DNA of 64,000 bases from Seriola aureovittata (taxonomy: Eukaryota > Chordata > Actinopteri > Carangiformes > Carangidae). The translations under genes were made by a program, and so were the position numbers. The notes beneath the pieces are model-generated. The model searched no databases, was not told the DNA's origin, and saw only the letters and a program-made list of their open reading frames with translations. Shown in pieces: positions 1 through 14,000 of this stretch (the first letter of the stretch is position 1; every line of letters starts with the position of its first letter). The stretch is taken from assembly GCF_021018895.1 (NCBI RefSeq), contig NC_079384.1:13617640-13681639 (forward strand), written 5' to 3'.

Positions 1-358
1 GGCTCTTGGACGTAATTGGCTGCAATGCTTGTTTATGATATTTATTTATTTATTTCATCTTTGGGGCAGGTTGTGCGGTTAATAGCGGTTGTTTGCCTGC
101 ATGTCCAAGTGTTCTCGATATCAATCCAGCAATCTGTGCACAGCATAGACAAGTGGTCAGCCTCGCTTGAAGTGACCTTTACACATGCACGTACGTGAAC
201 GGGTGGACAAACAGACACACACTCACACACAATAACCTTTAGAGAGTGCCCGCTGAGTAGGTGAGTGAGTGTGTGTTCAGTGTAAATATGCATGAGTAAG
301 GCTGCCTGCACATATTCTTCACGGTCAGTGGATGAAAAGAGAACGAGGTGTGTGTCTG

Positions 359-359
359 T

Positions 360-429
<70 letters not shown>
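359..429 (+). repeat. (TG)n microsatellite
   Basis: About 71 bp of near-pure TG. A CA tract follows at 587-623, giving an inverted pair. Confidence 0.95.
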
Positions 430-430
<1 letters not shown>

Positions 431-583
431 TTGTGTGACTTGCATGAGTGTGTGTTCTGGGGAGGTGGATTGTGAGTCATCACTTGTGACTCATAAAACG
501 TCGGCAATCAAAGCGGCTCATTTTAACACATTGTCTTATGGCAAAAAAACACAGATGGACGCACGCTCCACTCAGGCACAGGC

Positions 584-586
<3 letters not shown>

Positions 587-623
<37 letters not shown>
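587..623 (+). repeat. (CA)n microsatellite
   Basis: Near-pure CA tract in the nrxn1 intron. Confidence 0.95.
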
Positions 624-625
<2 letters not shown>

Positions 626-1017
626 TGCTCAGTGTCAGACTCTTTGGATTTCCCTTTAAATTGTCTCTTGTTTTTGTCCCTTCACCTCGCTTGTAATCTC
701 CCGGACATTCACATGTGCGTGGTTTTCTCACGACACACACACATATGCACACACTATCAGCGACAAGCTCCTTGCTGACTCCACCATATGTGGGGTTGGG
801 AGTGGTAGCCAAGACGCCAAGACAAGAGGAACCAGTCAGTATCAGCAAAGTACAGCACGTCTCCTACCGCTTACTCATCACCATCTAACAGTACTAATAA
901 TAAACCACAAAAGGACTGATTATTCTTTAATAAAATACAGGCACTGAAACTAAATTAAAAAGGAAATTTTTGTTGTTTTTATTATGCTTGTAGAACGTCT
1001 CCGCTTATCTGACTCAG

Positions 1018-1432
1018 GTCAGTCATTAAACTAGTTGATCTGAAAATTAATCAGCAATTGTGATAATTGATAAATTGTATAAATTGTGTTACTTATTAAG
1101 GAAAAACACCAAAAACATTCACAGATTTCAACCTCTTTTATATCATTTAAGAAGGCAGCTAATGATTATTTTTATTATAAAAATAAGAAATTCTGATTAT
1201 TTTCTTGATCAAGCAATTAGTTGTTTTGTCTATTAAGCTGATGACACCAACATTTATTATCATGTACAATATGACAAAAGAAAATGATCAAATCTGTGAG
1301 GATGAGAAACTGGAATCAACAACTGTTTGGTGTATTTGTTTTAAAAAGGACTATAATGATTACTTGATTATAGAAATAGTTTCAGATTAATTGTCTGGAT
1401 TAATTGATTAATCAGCTATATTGCAACTCTGG
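1018..1432. repeat. Diverged AT-rich dispersed repeat
   Basis: Carries the ATTAATTGATTAATC and TTGCAAC end motifs seen in better copies at 18140-18440. Much degraded. Confidence 0.35.
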
Positions 1433-2767
1433 TATTATTGCAAATAAAGTATCTTTTGGTTCTGCCTGTTGGTCTGTTGTTGGTTATTTGAAGACATCCA
1501 CTTTGGCTCTGGCAACTTGTGATGGGCATTTTTCACTAAGGCTAAATGATTAATCACTTAATTGAAAAATAACTAGACAAATGAATCAACAGTGAAAATA
1601 TAGTAGTAGAAAGCTAGGAAGGAAGTTGCCTTACATTTGTGCCAGTTGTATTGAATCGACTGCCCCTGTTGTCAAGAGTATTATCACCAAATTCAATCAG
1701 TGTAGAAATGTAAAAAAAAAAAAAAATCTGCAAAATCATCTAAAGCTTGAAGTAAACAATGTAACATACTGTATATTTGTTAATAAAAATATTTGACACA
1801 CATTAGCTGCTGTGGTTTGACATAATACAGTAAGATGGGCAAGTGAGCAGCACCCAACTCGAGGTGAGAGAAAGCCGCTTGGTGTTAAAAGGCAAGTGTC
1901 TTGTGATTGGCTGCCTGCCTGAGTGACTGGCATGAATTCGGGTCCTGATGGCGACATCTTGAACTGTGGAAAAAACAAAAATGTTAAAACTAAGTTGTGT
2001 CCCCTCTGGCCATCAGCAGTGATAAAGCAATTGCAACAAAGTTTTTAGTGCAAAATGTACAATTTTCCTAGATATACCCTCTTCACTAATGGGGTTAATT
2101 CTGCCTTTACTCTCTGCTACTAACACCCATTACAGTACTGTACTACAACACTCATTAATGCTTAACACCCATGCAGTTCTTGTAATGAAAGTCACACCAC
2201 CACATACAGAGCTCTACCCCCACATTATCAATGAGATACACAGTTACCGAATTCACCATGGGAAATGTGTAGCAATCCCACTGGTAAATGTATACATTTG
2301 CTGGTAATTGTATGCAATTACCATCCTGTTAGCAAGTGTACACATTAACATTTTTGCGCATTCACTGCAACGCTAATAGGGAACACACAAAGCCAATGCA
2401 CCCTGTTATCGCCTAAAAATAAAGACATCAAACGGACTTCCCATTTACAGAGGATGAAGGGAAAAGATAGAGCGGAGGCTGGCTGCGAGAGTGTGAGGGA
2501 GGGCGGGAGGAGGGGTGGGTGGGATAGGGTAAAGGAGTGTAGAAAAGTGATGGTGAGGAAAGATAGGAGGGCATTCAGAAAGTGGGAAAAGAGAGGTGGA
2601 AAGAGAAGGTCGGACACGTTGGGGGGAGATAGGAGGGGAGATAAGACTGCAGCGTTTCTCAGCAGGGGCGCTGCATCTCTCCTTGGGCTTCCCGACTTGA
2701 CACAGTCTCGCATCAGCCAGGATGGTATTCATCAGTGATGCACATATGTCATCAAAGACCGTTACAT

Positions 2768-2774
2768 GCACACA

Positions 2775-2818
<44 letters not shown>
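2768..2818 (+). repeat. (CA)n microsatellite
   Basis: CA tract with one T interruption, followed by short GACA units. Confidence 0.95.
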
Positions 2819-2820
<2 letters not shown>

Positions 2821-3734
2821 GACAGACACAAATACACATACTCTCTAAACAAGCTAGTCGCTGCTCCAATTGTCTATTACCTGTTCTAGCAATTTCCATT
2901 GTGTCTGGGTGGGTGCTGAGGGTAGTGGCCCAATTGGCGATTCACTCCAGTACCCCATCTGGCATTTGAAGTTCATTTCTTTGCTGTTTGCCAAGACAAG
3001 AACAAACACATGAACAAGTGTACACACACACACACACACACACTCACAAGCATGCACATGCACACACAAACATTCATTTACTTGTGGTACTTGTCTGGCA
3101 TAACTACAACAACTGAAATAGCCACCGATTTCATTAAAAACCCATTACATTACCTTTATGAAAAGAGGTCTTTATGCTCTTGTTATTTGTTAACAACCTG
3201 CTGGAAGAGGGTTTCATTAGGTGTGCGTGTGTGTTTGTGTGAGGATGGGATGGAGGGCAGGATGTGTGTGGATCTACATGCATGCAAATATCTGTGTGGG
3301 TATATTTAACTTTATGGTTTCAAATGGGTTTGGCTGCCCGTTTGCACAAATGCACATTTTTCCAGTGTGTGTGCTTTTCAGTTCTCTATGGCCTCCTATG
3401 TGCATATGTTCCATGATGCATGTATGTGTGTGTGCATGTCTGAGCGAGTGTATGTGTGTCTAAGAGGGATGAAACTGACTCTGATCTTATCTAGCTTAAG
3501 ACAAATACGCTGTTCTGCCTGCAGACATTGTCATGGAAACAAGCCGGTTTCCCTGGGTACCAGAGAGAAGGCCAAATTCAAGCTTACAGACAGAGAGAGG
3601 GAGAGAGAAAGAAAGAGAGAGAGAGAGATATGAGCACAGATAAAAGAAACAAAAGGGACATGAAATAAAAGATTGAACATAATGGGAGGAAGTGTGCTGC
3701 TCATTGTATTTTTCTCTTAAAATGAACTACAGTG

Positions 3735-4165
3735 AACAATATATGATATTTAGTTATATTCAATTTGTGCCTCAAAGAAAATTCATTTTGAAGTTTACTG
3801 CAAAAAAATTACTTTATCTGCTCTGTTTACGAATAAAAATGCTCTTTTTGTCTGTTTTTTACACTGTAAATTGAATTTCGGGTTTTGAACACATCACGTT
3901 GGACTCTGGAAACTTTTACTTTATAGGTTTAACTATAGATTATTTTCAGTACTGACTAATGTGTTCATAATTTTTTTAAGTTAGCCTATAATTTTTCATC
4001 TTTCAAATTAAAAAAGACCCAAATTTGTTCCAGCTTCTCAAAAGAAAGAATTTGCTACATTGTAATCCATTTTTCATTGGGTTTGTCAGACAAAACAAGG
4101 CATTTGATGACATCATCTAATCTGCAGATTAATTGATTAAAAAATAAGTTTGTTGCAGCCCTACA
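3735..4165. repeat. Dispersed MITE-like repeat copy
   Basis: Shares CCAGCTTCTCAAA, a T-rich block, AGATTAATTGATTAA and a GTTGCAGCCCTA end with the copies near 9403, 17330 and 18140. Confidence 0.5.
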
Positions 4166-4679
4166 GTCTATAAATTGCTTGAACTATAAAGTGACTATAA
4201 TGTGACATTTCTGCACTACTTTTACTTTTGGGCCAGTAACACAGAGCCGGTGTCACATTTTTAAAACTCTCTCATATATCTCATGTTGGGAATGAATGCC
4301 TTCAATTTAAGAACAACAACAACAAAAAGAGGAATAAGAGCTTAACATTGCAGACAACCAATCTGTCACTTATATCCTGACAGTAATATCCTCCTCTACA
4401 GTATTGCTCCCTTGGCTGTGATGTGATAGCCCAATCGGTTTCAAAGCCAGATGCTGTATATCACGGAACAGAGATGGAAACGGCAGTCATATCCTCTAGT
4501 GAACTTGACTGTATGGATTTTCACACTTTAAGTTAATATGGAAACTATGCATATATTAGCATGCATTTACATACATTCCCTACACTGGTCATCTATCTGT
4601 ATACTGTATGAGTATATAGTTAATCCACCTGTCTGTTATTAAGGAGGGATGCCTTCATGCAGGATGTTTGAGTTTATGC

Positions 4680-4779
<100 letters not shown>

Positions 4780-5793
4780 GACAGTCTGAGAGAAGCTGAT
4801 AGCAGAACTGCATGGTGGGCTAAAAACGAGGTGCAGGGGAATTGCAGTGTGCTATCTCCAGAATGACAGGGCTGCCATGATTGAGGCTTGCTACACTAGG
4901 ATTTAGATACACCAGCATTTTTCTTTCTTTTCGTTTTCTCTAGCCATCCATCCCTCGCTCTCTGCCACTCCCTTTCCTTGTCTCTCTTTCTATCCCTCTA
5001 TCTCCTTCTCTCTTCTCACTCTTCCATTTTGTGTCCCCCATCTCAATGAGTCCCCCCATCTCCCCCTCTTCCTCTTCTTTCAGATTCCCCCTGTGCATCT
5101 TTCCCCTTTTCTCTATCCTGCTTCTTTTCCACCCTGCTCCCTCTATCAGGTGCTGTATAATGTAGGCTCCCCTGATGTGCTCCCAGCCTCCATCCGCCAT
5201 TTTGATTCAGTACAGCTGTCCATGATAATGTACTGTTCACTCAATCACTCTTTCTCTCTCTCGCCCTCCTTATTCATTTCTCTTCCTGTCTCCCTCTCTC
5301 CCTGAAACACACATGCACAAGAACATTCATATTTGCCGTAGCCCCTGCAACACAGGGTTGCCATGGAAATGACAAATTAGTGTGTGAAATGTTGAGGAGG
5401 AGACCCATGAGAAGAGACAAAGCCATATGAGACACACACTTGCCATATGCACACAAACGCACAGTGAAATCCAAGTGATGTGTGTTTGATCGTTGAAGGG
5501 GCGGTACAGTTGCAGCTGGTCCCAGCAGCCACCATCAGATCAGTTATTCACTCTCTCTCCCTGCTGCCTCCCCACAGAATGCTTTATTCATTAGAGCAGT
5601 AGTTTAATGATAGCCTTCAAGGTCTAATGCCAATCACCCTCCATCTTTACATTTTTCCCATTCCCACTCCTTCTATAGCCTTCATATTTCATTCCTTACA
5701 TCTTTGCTTTACTCGTTCCTTGCATATTTTCTTATGTTATTTCTGACACACTTAACTACATCCCTGTTTCAATTTTTTTTCACCCACTCTCCT

Positions 5794-5842
5794 CCTTTCC
5801 TTTCCTTTCCTTTCCTTTCCTTTCCTTTCCTTTCCTTTCCTT
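5794..5842 (+). repeat. (TTTCC)n pentanucleotide repeat
   Basis: About nine tandem TTTCC units; the whole is pure pyrimidine on the + strand. Confidence 0.95.
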
Positions 5843-5905
5843 CAGTAACTTAATTTAATCATAGTCTCACTGAGATCAAGATCTGTTTTTCAAGGGAGAG
5901 CTGAG
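5843..5905. repeat. Short dispersed repeat fragment
   Basis: GTCTCACTGAGATCAAGATC followed by TTTTTCAAGGGAGAGCTGAG; related to the fragment at 32577-32660. Confidence 0.4.
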
Positions 5906-5954
5906 AAAAAAACACATTTTCAGTCAGATAAAGCTGCATCAAAAGATTATTATA

Positions 5955-6285
5955 CAACTAAAGATTAACCGCAATTAAACTGTTGATAAGTTTTGCGAGC
6001 AGTCGATTAATCATTTAGTGTATAAAATGTAGAAAAGAATTGGAGGCGACATCTTTGGATTGCCTGTTTTGTCCAACTAAATCCATAAGATGTTTGATTT
6101 ATGATTCATATAAAACAGAGAAAAGTAGTGACTCCTCATGTTTTAGTAGTTTAAACTAACAAATGCTTGGCATTTTTACTTGAGAAATTACTTGAACAAT
6201 CACTTGATTATTAGGATTGATGTAGATTGATATTCTGTCAAATGACAGATCAATTAATTAGGTAATCTCTCCAGCACTACAACAA
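5955..6285. repeat. Dispersed MITE-like repeat copy
   Basis: Shows AGTCGATTAATCATTTAGTG, GTTTTGTCCAACTAAATCC, AAATGCTTGGCATTTTTACT and a CCAGCACTAC end, the internal order typical of this family. Confidence 0.5.
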
Positions 6286-7308
6286 TCAATTTAAACATTT
6301 ACAAAACTGATTAAAGAATCTGATTATAAAGCTTTAAAATCTCCAAAGGAAATTAGATAATCCATCCTGAGAGATTTCTATTCTTTCTATTTCCCTCATT
6401 TGAGTTTTTCTCCCTCCTTCAGTGTATTCCTCCATTCTCCTGCTCGCTTGCTTTGATCGACAGTGCTCTCCACAGGATGAAGTGTGACATGTGGTGTGTA
6501 TGTCAGTGTCTGTCTCACTGTTTACTCTGAGCTAATACTGACTCACTCCATTTATCTGAGCTACAACAGATCCACTCCAACCTGCCCACACGAGAACGTG
6601 CGCGTTTCTGTGCGCGCTTGTGTGTCCGTGTGCCACACACACCCATGCACGACACGCGTTCATCATTGTGCTTGTGTCAACCCAATATGCATTTTCCACA
6701 CCTGATTTGGGTGTGTGTGTGCCTGTTGTGCTTGTGATGTAATAGAACAAGGAGTGAGTGTTTGCGGGCCAGAGCTTCCAGATCGATGCAGAGATGCTTT
6801 ATGTGCTCCTGTCTGGTCTAATGACATGTCTGTAAATTAGCAACAGAATAGTGGAGCACCACACTGAAGCCTAATGGCACCTCTGTAAATTACTGCTAGA
6901 ATGCTGTTGGACGGCTGCGTGTGTTCTCGTTGTGAACAACTCACCCCTTTCCCATCCCCCCCCCCTCCTCACTCTGACACCTCATCTACATTTGTCTACG
7001 TGTCTGCATGTGTGTGTTAGTGTGTTTGTGTGATTGTGTTAGCCTTTCCATCTCTGTATATGTGTGTGTTCTTGTGTGTGTTTCCCTCCTCCTCCTCACT
7101 CTCGCTCCTCTCAGTAAAGACTAGCCCGAGGCCCCGAGTTGGTAATAGCTTTTCTGACAGCAATACACCAATATTTACAGAGACCAGCACCCACCCACAC
7201 CCCTGCACATTTCATGCGCACATAAAAAGCATATACTTGTCTGTGCACACATACACATTCATATGCTTGAAAACAAAGTTTCAAACATTTTTTTCAAATG
7301 TTAAGGTA

Positions 7309-7311
7309 TGC

Positions 7312-7346
<35 letters not shown>

Positions 7347-7347
7347 C
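7309..7347 (+). repeat. (CA)n microsatellite
   Basis: CA tract with an AAAC interruption. Confidence 0.95.
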
Positions 7348-7659
7348 TCATAATTAACATGCTGGGAGAGAAGGAATCATACACCAGGGAGAACTCACAC
7401 ATGCTGGCAAACAACGTGTTGTTTCTCACTCATTTATTGGCATTCACACTTTGGAATTTTTTTCATGCAACAGAAGGAAAGAAAGACAATTTGCCACAAT
7501 TGCTCTTTGAATTGTGATATATTCTCACTTTTTCCTTCTCATTATTCTCTCAGAGTTATATTCACTCAAGTGCAGCCGATTCCATTTCAACACTCTTCTC
7601 TTTGCCTCTCACTACCTTAATAACCTATTACACTTCAGTCTGTTCATTACGTGGCAATA

Positions 7660-7682
7660 CCCCCCCCCCCCCCCCCCCCCCC
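7660..7682 (+). repeat. C23 homopolymer
   Basis: Twenty-three consecutive C on the + strand. Its length is likely uncertain in any assembly. Confidence 0.9.
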
Positions 7683-8910
7683 ACACTTCCCTCACCTCCC
7701 CTACTCTCCAGCGGTTCCTCACCAAGTGTCAGTCTTGCTCCAGCCTGACCTAGTGTGTGTTAAATTCCCCTCTGTTCTCCTCATTATCGTAAACTACAAG
7801 ATGGTGGTCATGCCACAGGCTGCACAGAGCAGGGAAAAAAGAGGCCAGCGAGATGTGCGGAGAGGAATGGTGGAGGTGTGAGAGATATAAGGACGGTGGT
7901 GAGGAGAACGCTAGAGCGGATGCAGAGGATGGGTGAAGCTTCAGGGGGATGGGTGTGAAGGAGACAGATAATGTCGCCCCAGCTTGTGTACGCCAGCACA
8001 ATAGTATGATCATTTTTTGCACGCAGATGTGTGTAGGTGTGCATATTTGTTCTTTTGCTGGCTTGTGTATATGGCTGTGCACTTGTATGTGAGTAGGTGT
8101 GAGAGAGTAGATAACAGAGGTTGAGCTTAAGGATGATGGATTGCAAAACCTTGGTCTAGTGTCCTTGGGGGTCACAAAGGATGTGCAAGGTAAGTTGCTA
8201 TTGGCTGTTTGCCTGTTATTCTGAATTCTAATTGGCCAATCCTGCCTGCTTTGCCTGCCATGTTTCTTACAGGCTGCTGTTCTCCATCTTCATTATCATT
8301 TTCCATCCTTCTCCAAACCTTTCTAACCTTTACTTCCGCCACAGACACACATTCTGGCTTTTGACGAACATCACGAAATGAGCCATGTTGTCAAACAAGA
8401 CCACATCACTTCAGACTGCCAGCACAGCTGTTCTCTCAAAAGAGAGGATGGCAGGTTTCATAACGAGTTTGGAATGCTACAGACTCACGACTGTCTCTCT
8501 CACATCCACACTGTTTAATCTCCAACCCACATGAGTGATCAAAGCTTGTTTACACACCACTCCATGGTACGATTAGAGGTATGGAAGGAAGTGTTTCTTC
8601 CAAGTGCTGGCATCAGTGAGGCTTTGCTTGACAATAACAACATTTTCAGCATCTTCAACAATATGTTCTGTACTGCACATCTGAATCAAATTTAACCAGG
8701 CCCAGCTGAGCTTTGTTTTACTGGCTTGCTCTGATGAACACCCACCATTTTATCATCTTTGAACATATTGTGAAGAGCAGTGTAGGAAGGAGCACCATAG
8801 CTTGGATATTGTACTAATCATGATAATGTTCAACAAGAGTGTAATGGTTTCATCACGTCTTTGTTCTTTCCTCCTCTTCTTCCTCTTCCACCTCTCCTTG
8901 TCTCTCTTAG

Positions 8911-9212
8911 CTCGTGAGGAGTACGTTGCCACCTTCAAGGGCTCTGAGTACTTCTGCTATGACCTGTCGCCCAACCCCATCCAGTCAAGCAGCGATGAAA
9001 TCACACTCTCCTTCAAGACACTGCAGCGCAACGGCCTGATGCTGCACACCGGCAAGTCAGCCGACTATGTCAACCTGGCACTGAAGAACGGTGCCGTGTC
9101 ACTTGTCATCAACCTCGGCTCTGGGGCCTTTGAGGCCTTGGTGGAGCCTGTCAACGGCAAGTTCAACGACAACGCCTGGCACGACGTCAAGGTCACCCGC
9201 AACCTGAGACAG
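8911..9212 (+). CDS. nrxn1: nrxn1 exon: LNS2, first part
   Basis: Acceptor TCTCTCTTAG, donor CAG|GTAACC. It enters after one base of a split codon and leaves in phase 0. Recognisable LNS2 stretches are [38 protein letters not shown] and [12 protein letters not shown], nearly identical to mammalian neurexin-1. The end at LRQ is the SS2 junction. Confidence 0.97.
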
Positions 9213-10000
9213 GTAACCAGACAACAGGAGATGGACGAGTGAGAGCCCGAACAAAGAGGAGAGGAGAGGAGACGAGAGGAGATATAAAATAAGTTACAAT
9301 ATTGTTAAACCTTGGAGAGGATTTAAAGGGTCATAGGGAGGGACAAAAAGATGGCAAGAGGTAGATTAACGAATGGATGAAAGCATGTTTGGATTTCAAC
9401 TAGTGATGAAATGATTAAACAGCAGAAAATTGGCAAGAATTTTAACCACTATGATTAATGCTTTAAGTCATTCATCAAGCAAAAGGCCAAACAGTTGCTT
9501 GTTTCAGCTTCTCAAATGTGAGGATATGCTGCTTTTGTCTGTTTTATATCATTGTAAATTGAATATCTTGGAATTTTTGACTGTTGATTGGACCAAACAA
9601 GATGTCACTTTGAGCCCTGGGAAATTGTGGTTATAATTTTTGACTATATCCTTACATTTTATGGATTAAATGATGAATAAAGGAGTTTGAGAAATAATTG
9701 ACAAATACTTCAAAATTTGAGATAATTGTTATTAGTAAAGCTAATTTTAGTTATTGTTCAATAGCTTAAATGTGTATTTGAGTTGTATGGTGAACCACAG
9801 TGACTGCTGCAGATGTTCCAGCTGAAAAGACTATAGTCCGCAGCAAGAAACTAATCAATGTAAAAGCTACGGTCAGTGGTCTGTTGTCCAACTGCAGTGA
9901 CGCTGTGGTAGGAAGAAAATACCTGAGGTTTTGGTCTTAGTTTACAGTGGGTTAACCACCAGACCAGCACTGCTTTCAGCTCTAGGTGAGTGCTTTTTCA

Positions 10001-10081
<81 letters not shown>

Positions 10082-10997
10082 AAGTGAGTGAGTGAGTGAG
10101 TGAATGAAAGAGAGAGTGAACTAGAGAACACTGAGGGTAACTAGCACTCAGGTGCTTGTCACCCACCTGTGGCCTGCCTCTGCCGTTTGCCTGTTTGTAC
10201 TACTAACTTGACTACTAACTTTACTAACCTGCTAGTGAAACTAACCACCATCCATGGAATGATTCATTCTACTAACCTAACCTGTGCCCTTCTCCTAGTG
10301 AAACCACTCCAACCAACCTACTAACCTCACCAGAGGCCTTCTAGCTTTCCTTTTTTTGTTCCCGAAGTTGTTCTGTTCACAGTTTTTTGCTTTCCTTTCT
10401 CCCCCTCTTCTACAAAGCACTCAGGCATTGGACACGCTATGGTAAACAAACTCCATTGTTCGGTAGATATCATTCTAATTGTTTCTTAGTTTGGGTTTGC
10501 CCCGTGTCTATTTCCTTTTGAACCATAGACATCAAAACTAAACCAATAAAAGGATAAATGCGGTTGGTAATCTTTTACGCTTAAAAAGCCCCCGCCCCCC
10601 CTCCTTGCCAACCACTTTTTTTTCTTTAAGTCCTTTCCCCCCCTTTCTCTACCGTTTTTTTCACTACATCATCCTCTGTGACTGACATGTAGGCGTGTAC
10701 TGATTGGCTCATCCCTCACCTGCACGCAAATGGCGAGCCCTCCCCTCCCTGCATGGCGTGACTCAAAAACCCTTCCCCTCTCTGATTGGTCTGTAAAATG
10801 GATAGAGAGGTCCCCCCTGCCCCTCTTTCTTTTCTACTTCTCTTGATTTTTTTGTCCGCTACTCTGCCACTGCATGTTGCCCATTGTGCTATGATTCATT
10901 CTGTTCCTCTGTTGTCATTTTTTAATCTACTGTGTCCTCTTTGCCAATGGCTGCATGCAGAGAGAGGAACAGGCTGCATGTTTATATATTTATGTAA

Positions 10998-11052
<55 letters not shown>

Positions 11053-14000
11053 GAATGAGCCATAACCCATCTAACACCTGTGCGTGTGTGTACATCAATT
11101 TGTGTGTGTTCGTCCGTGTGTCATTTCATTCAGACTCGCTGATCTAACAAACCCCCCAGACCACAAACTAACTAACTAACACCATCATCACAACTCACCC
11201 TAACAACACAATAACATAACATCATCGCAACTACTAACAACATTGAAATCATTAACCCTAACCTCAGTAACCCCACACAGCTTGGCCTGACACCAGTAAC
11301 ACCACTGTGGCTGCCAGCAGTGCAACAACTAACAACTACTAACAAGTAAATAGTACTAACACCTACTGTGTAGCACGATGAAGCCTGTGGATACTTTACT
11401 AACACCTGCCTGGCTGGGCAAGTTTGCCTGGCAATGATAAGCACCATCAGTGCGAGCGTAGTAGTGGTGGGAAAGTAAAGAGCTCACAACCTTTATGAGA
11501 AGTTGAACCTGGACAATTAATGTACTGTAGAATATCAAGGTGATACCACTAACTGTGATTTACATGTGACAGAGTTGGCTATGTGTGCTAGCTAAAAGCC
11601 CCTGTACAGTCTATTATGCAGCAAAATGGGCTGGTTAAATTACAAGAACACCAGTGCTGGTGTCATGTAGGTGGATGTAGGTGGAGCATTAAGGAAAGTT
11701 GTTGTTAGTATATAAGGAATAAATCAAACTGGATGTTGTATTGAAAGATAAAGCAGCTCAGAGTCTATGGCAGAGAAATAAAGAGAAATGTAAAGGTTGA
11801 CTCAGTATACGTAGAAGATTAGGCTAGCCTTGTAATGCAATGCTGCACAAATTGTGTTGGTTTAGTCTCTTTTGTAAAGTTGGTACAATGCAGTGACAGG
11901 ATAATAGACTGGATTTGAAATCTGGGTGTGGAGAGTCATAAACCACCAATGGTGGCCCTGAAGCTTTGGGTAACAGTAAATCTTTATTAATCACACACAG
12001 GATCTAGTTGTCATCTTGTACAACTGCTGCTGACAGGCAGAAGGAGGTAGACCACATAGTCTCATTCTGAGTATACAAATAGTAGATGGAGCTACTACTA
12101 ACTATTACTAACTGTAGGCCGAGGAACTGAGTGGCATTTAGCAGTGCATAGCAACATATTCCAAATGCCAGGAGTACAAGCAAAGTCGAGAGGCAGCACT
12201 ACTCAATTACACTACACAGTTAGCACTAATACAATCACACCAAATCAAAGTCCCAACAGAACAACTGGCCAATTCCCAAAACCAATCAGGCCTTTTCCCT
12301 ACCAGAATGCATACACATTGGTTACCAGAGTGACGGGGGCTAATTTGGCTGGTCAGCGCCTAGCTAGCGCTTAGCGCTACCTTTGGTGTGAGTATATAGC
12401 GTGTCCTTTCCCTGTGCTTTGTTGTGTAGGTGACCATCTCTGTGGACGGCATCCTGACCACCACGGGCTACACCCAGGAGGACTACACCATGCTGGGCTC
12501 TGATGACTTCTTCTACGTGGGGGGGAGCCCCAGCACCGCTGACCTGCCCGGTTCTCCAGTCAGCAATAACTTCATGGGCTGTCTCAAAGAGGTGGGATGC
12601 GTGTATTACATGTATATGCACATATGTATATATGCCAGCACATAGAAAACACATTTGATGTACTCATACTTGTGCTAGGCAATACAATTTAGTAAAATAA
12701 CATATTATTGATAATTTCTGATTGTTTTGTATTGATTTACAATATATTGTGATATGACAAATGTATGTACTTGTTGGTAACTAATTTTGCTAGTCTTTAA
12801 CTACAGTCTGATCAGAATTATGAATTTAGACAGAATAAGACACTGATATAATCTCCACATGATCTTTTCTTCACAATATGATTCCACTGAGAGTCAATGA
12901 GTGATAATATTTAGCTATTGGACAGGCCAGGACATATATTCATGCTGGACAAATTTTTGTAATCTCAAGTTATAAGAAACCAATCTTCCCCTTTTTTACA
13001 CTTTCTCTTCCTCCCTTACTGTTTCTCCTGTTCTGTCGTGCATCACCCTAACATTTTGCAGATACTATATTATAAAGCACACACATACACAGAAATACTT
13101 CCATTTGGCAGTCTCCCACAAACAGTCCCAGACACACACACACCCTCCCCAGCATCAGAGAGAATCAGTGATGAGTGTCGTTGAGGGAGTAGATATAGCA
13201 CTAAGCACTAACATGCTAATTAGCTACGCCACAGAGACGTTCCATCTATCTGCTGTGCTTGAAATGGGCCACAACACTGCAACAACAAAAACTCACATGA
13301 CACACTGATGAAAACACACTAATACATATGCATGTACACATTAACACAATCTTTGCATGTATGCACTGCAGGAATGCAGGAATATACTAACTAAAACACA
13401 TACACACTGACAAAAATAGTGAAAACACAAATGAGCATACATATGCATACACAGCACTTGACACAACAAAACTCCCAAATACATTCTCACATCCATGATA
13501 TACATACCCCTGTCTAAGTCTCCATTTCATTCACACAGACTCACACAGAGGCATAAACAAACAACCAAACAAGCCGACAGATGATGTGCCAAACAGAGAG
13601 CTATCTGTATCAGTGGTGAATGCGCTCTGTGTTGCTTCATTAAGACTGATGGTGTTTAAACGAGGCTGCCTCTGTCAAAGTGAACCCTCCGCTGGCACAT
13701 TTACATATTTAATACGATGATATGATAATCCGTGTGAGCAAATTAAGATGTATGCAGTGAATCACGCGCATGAACGATCACAGCTGTAACAATTTTGTGC
13801 ATTTTATGCGGTGCAGCCACATTCCTCCACGCACACACCCACACGCCAGCACCATTTTGCACACTTGCAGCTCTTATTATATTCAAGAATCACCCTCATT
13901 GCACTAAGCGCACACACACAAAAGCACATATACGTACAGAAAATTAAAAACAGAGATGAAAAGCCAATGCAGGAGAAATTTTTTAATGTTGCTGAGTTGC

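Larger units (their letters stand above)
9213..10417 (+). other. nrxn1 intron upstream of SS2
   Basis: Contains a dispersed repeat copy (about 9403-9760), a 76-bp TG tract (10003-10078), six ACTAAC motifs between 10202 and 10325, and a pyrimidine-rich run before the SS2 acceptor. Confidence 0.85.
10463..12429 (+). other. nrxn1 intron downstream of SS2
   Basis: Contains a T/C-rich stretch (10590-10670), a TG tract (10999-11051) and eleven ACTAAC motifs between 11167 and 12112. No other exon seen. Confidence 0.85.

Noticed and set aside
239..659. ORFs of repeated Thr-His or Cys-Val residues on both strands
   Set aside because: They are translations of TG/CA microsatellites; the same applies to similar ORFs near 2445-2969, 4681, 9942, 26621, 48325-48674, 49881, 60241 and 62720-62980.
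8150..8192. Possible 31-nt microexon between TGGTCTAG and a strong GCAAG|GTAAGT donor, upstream of the LNS2 exon
   Set aside because: The encoded residues do not resemble the SS1 microexons of neurexin-1, the acceptor lacks a pyrimidine tract, and no conservation can be judged here.
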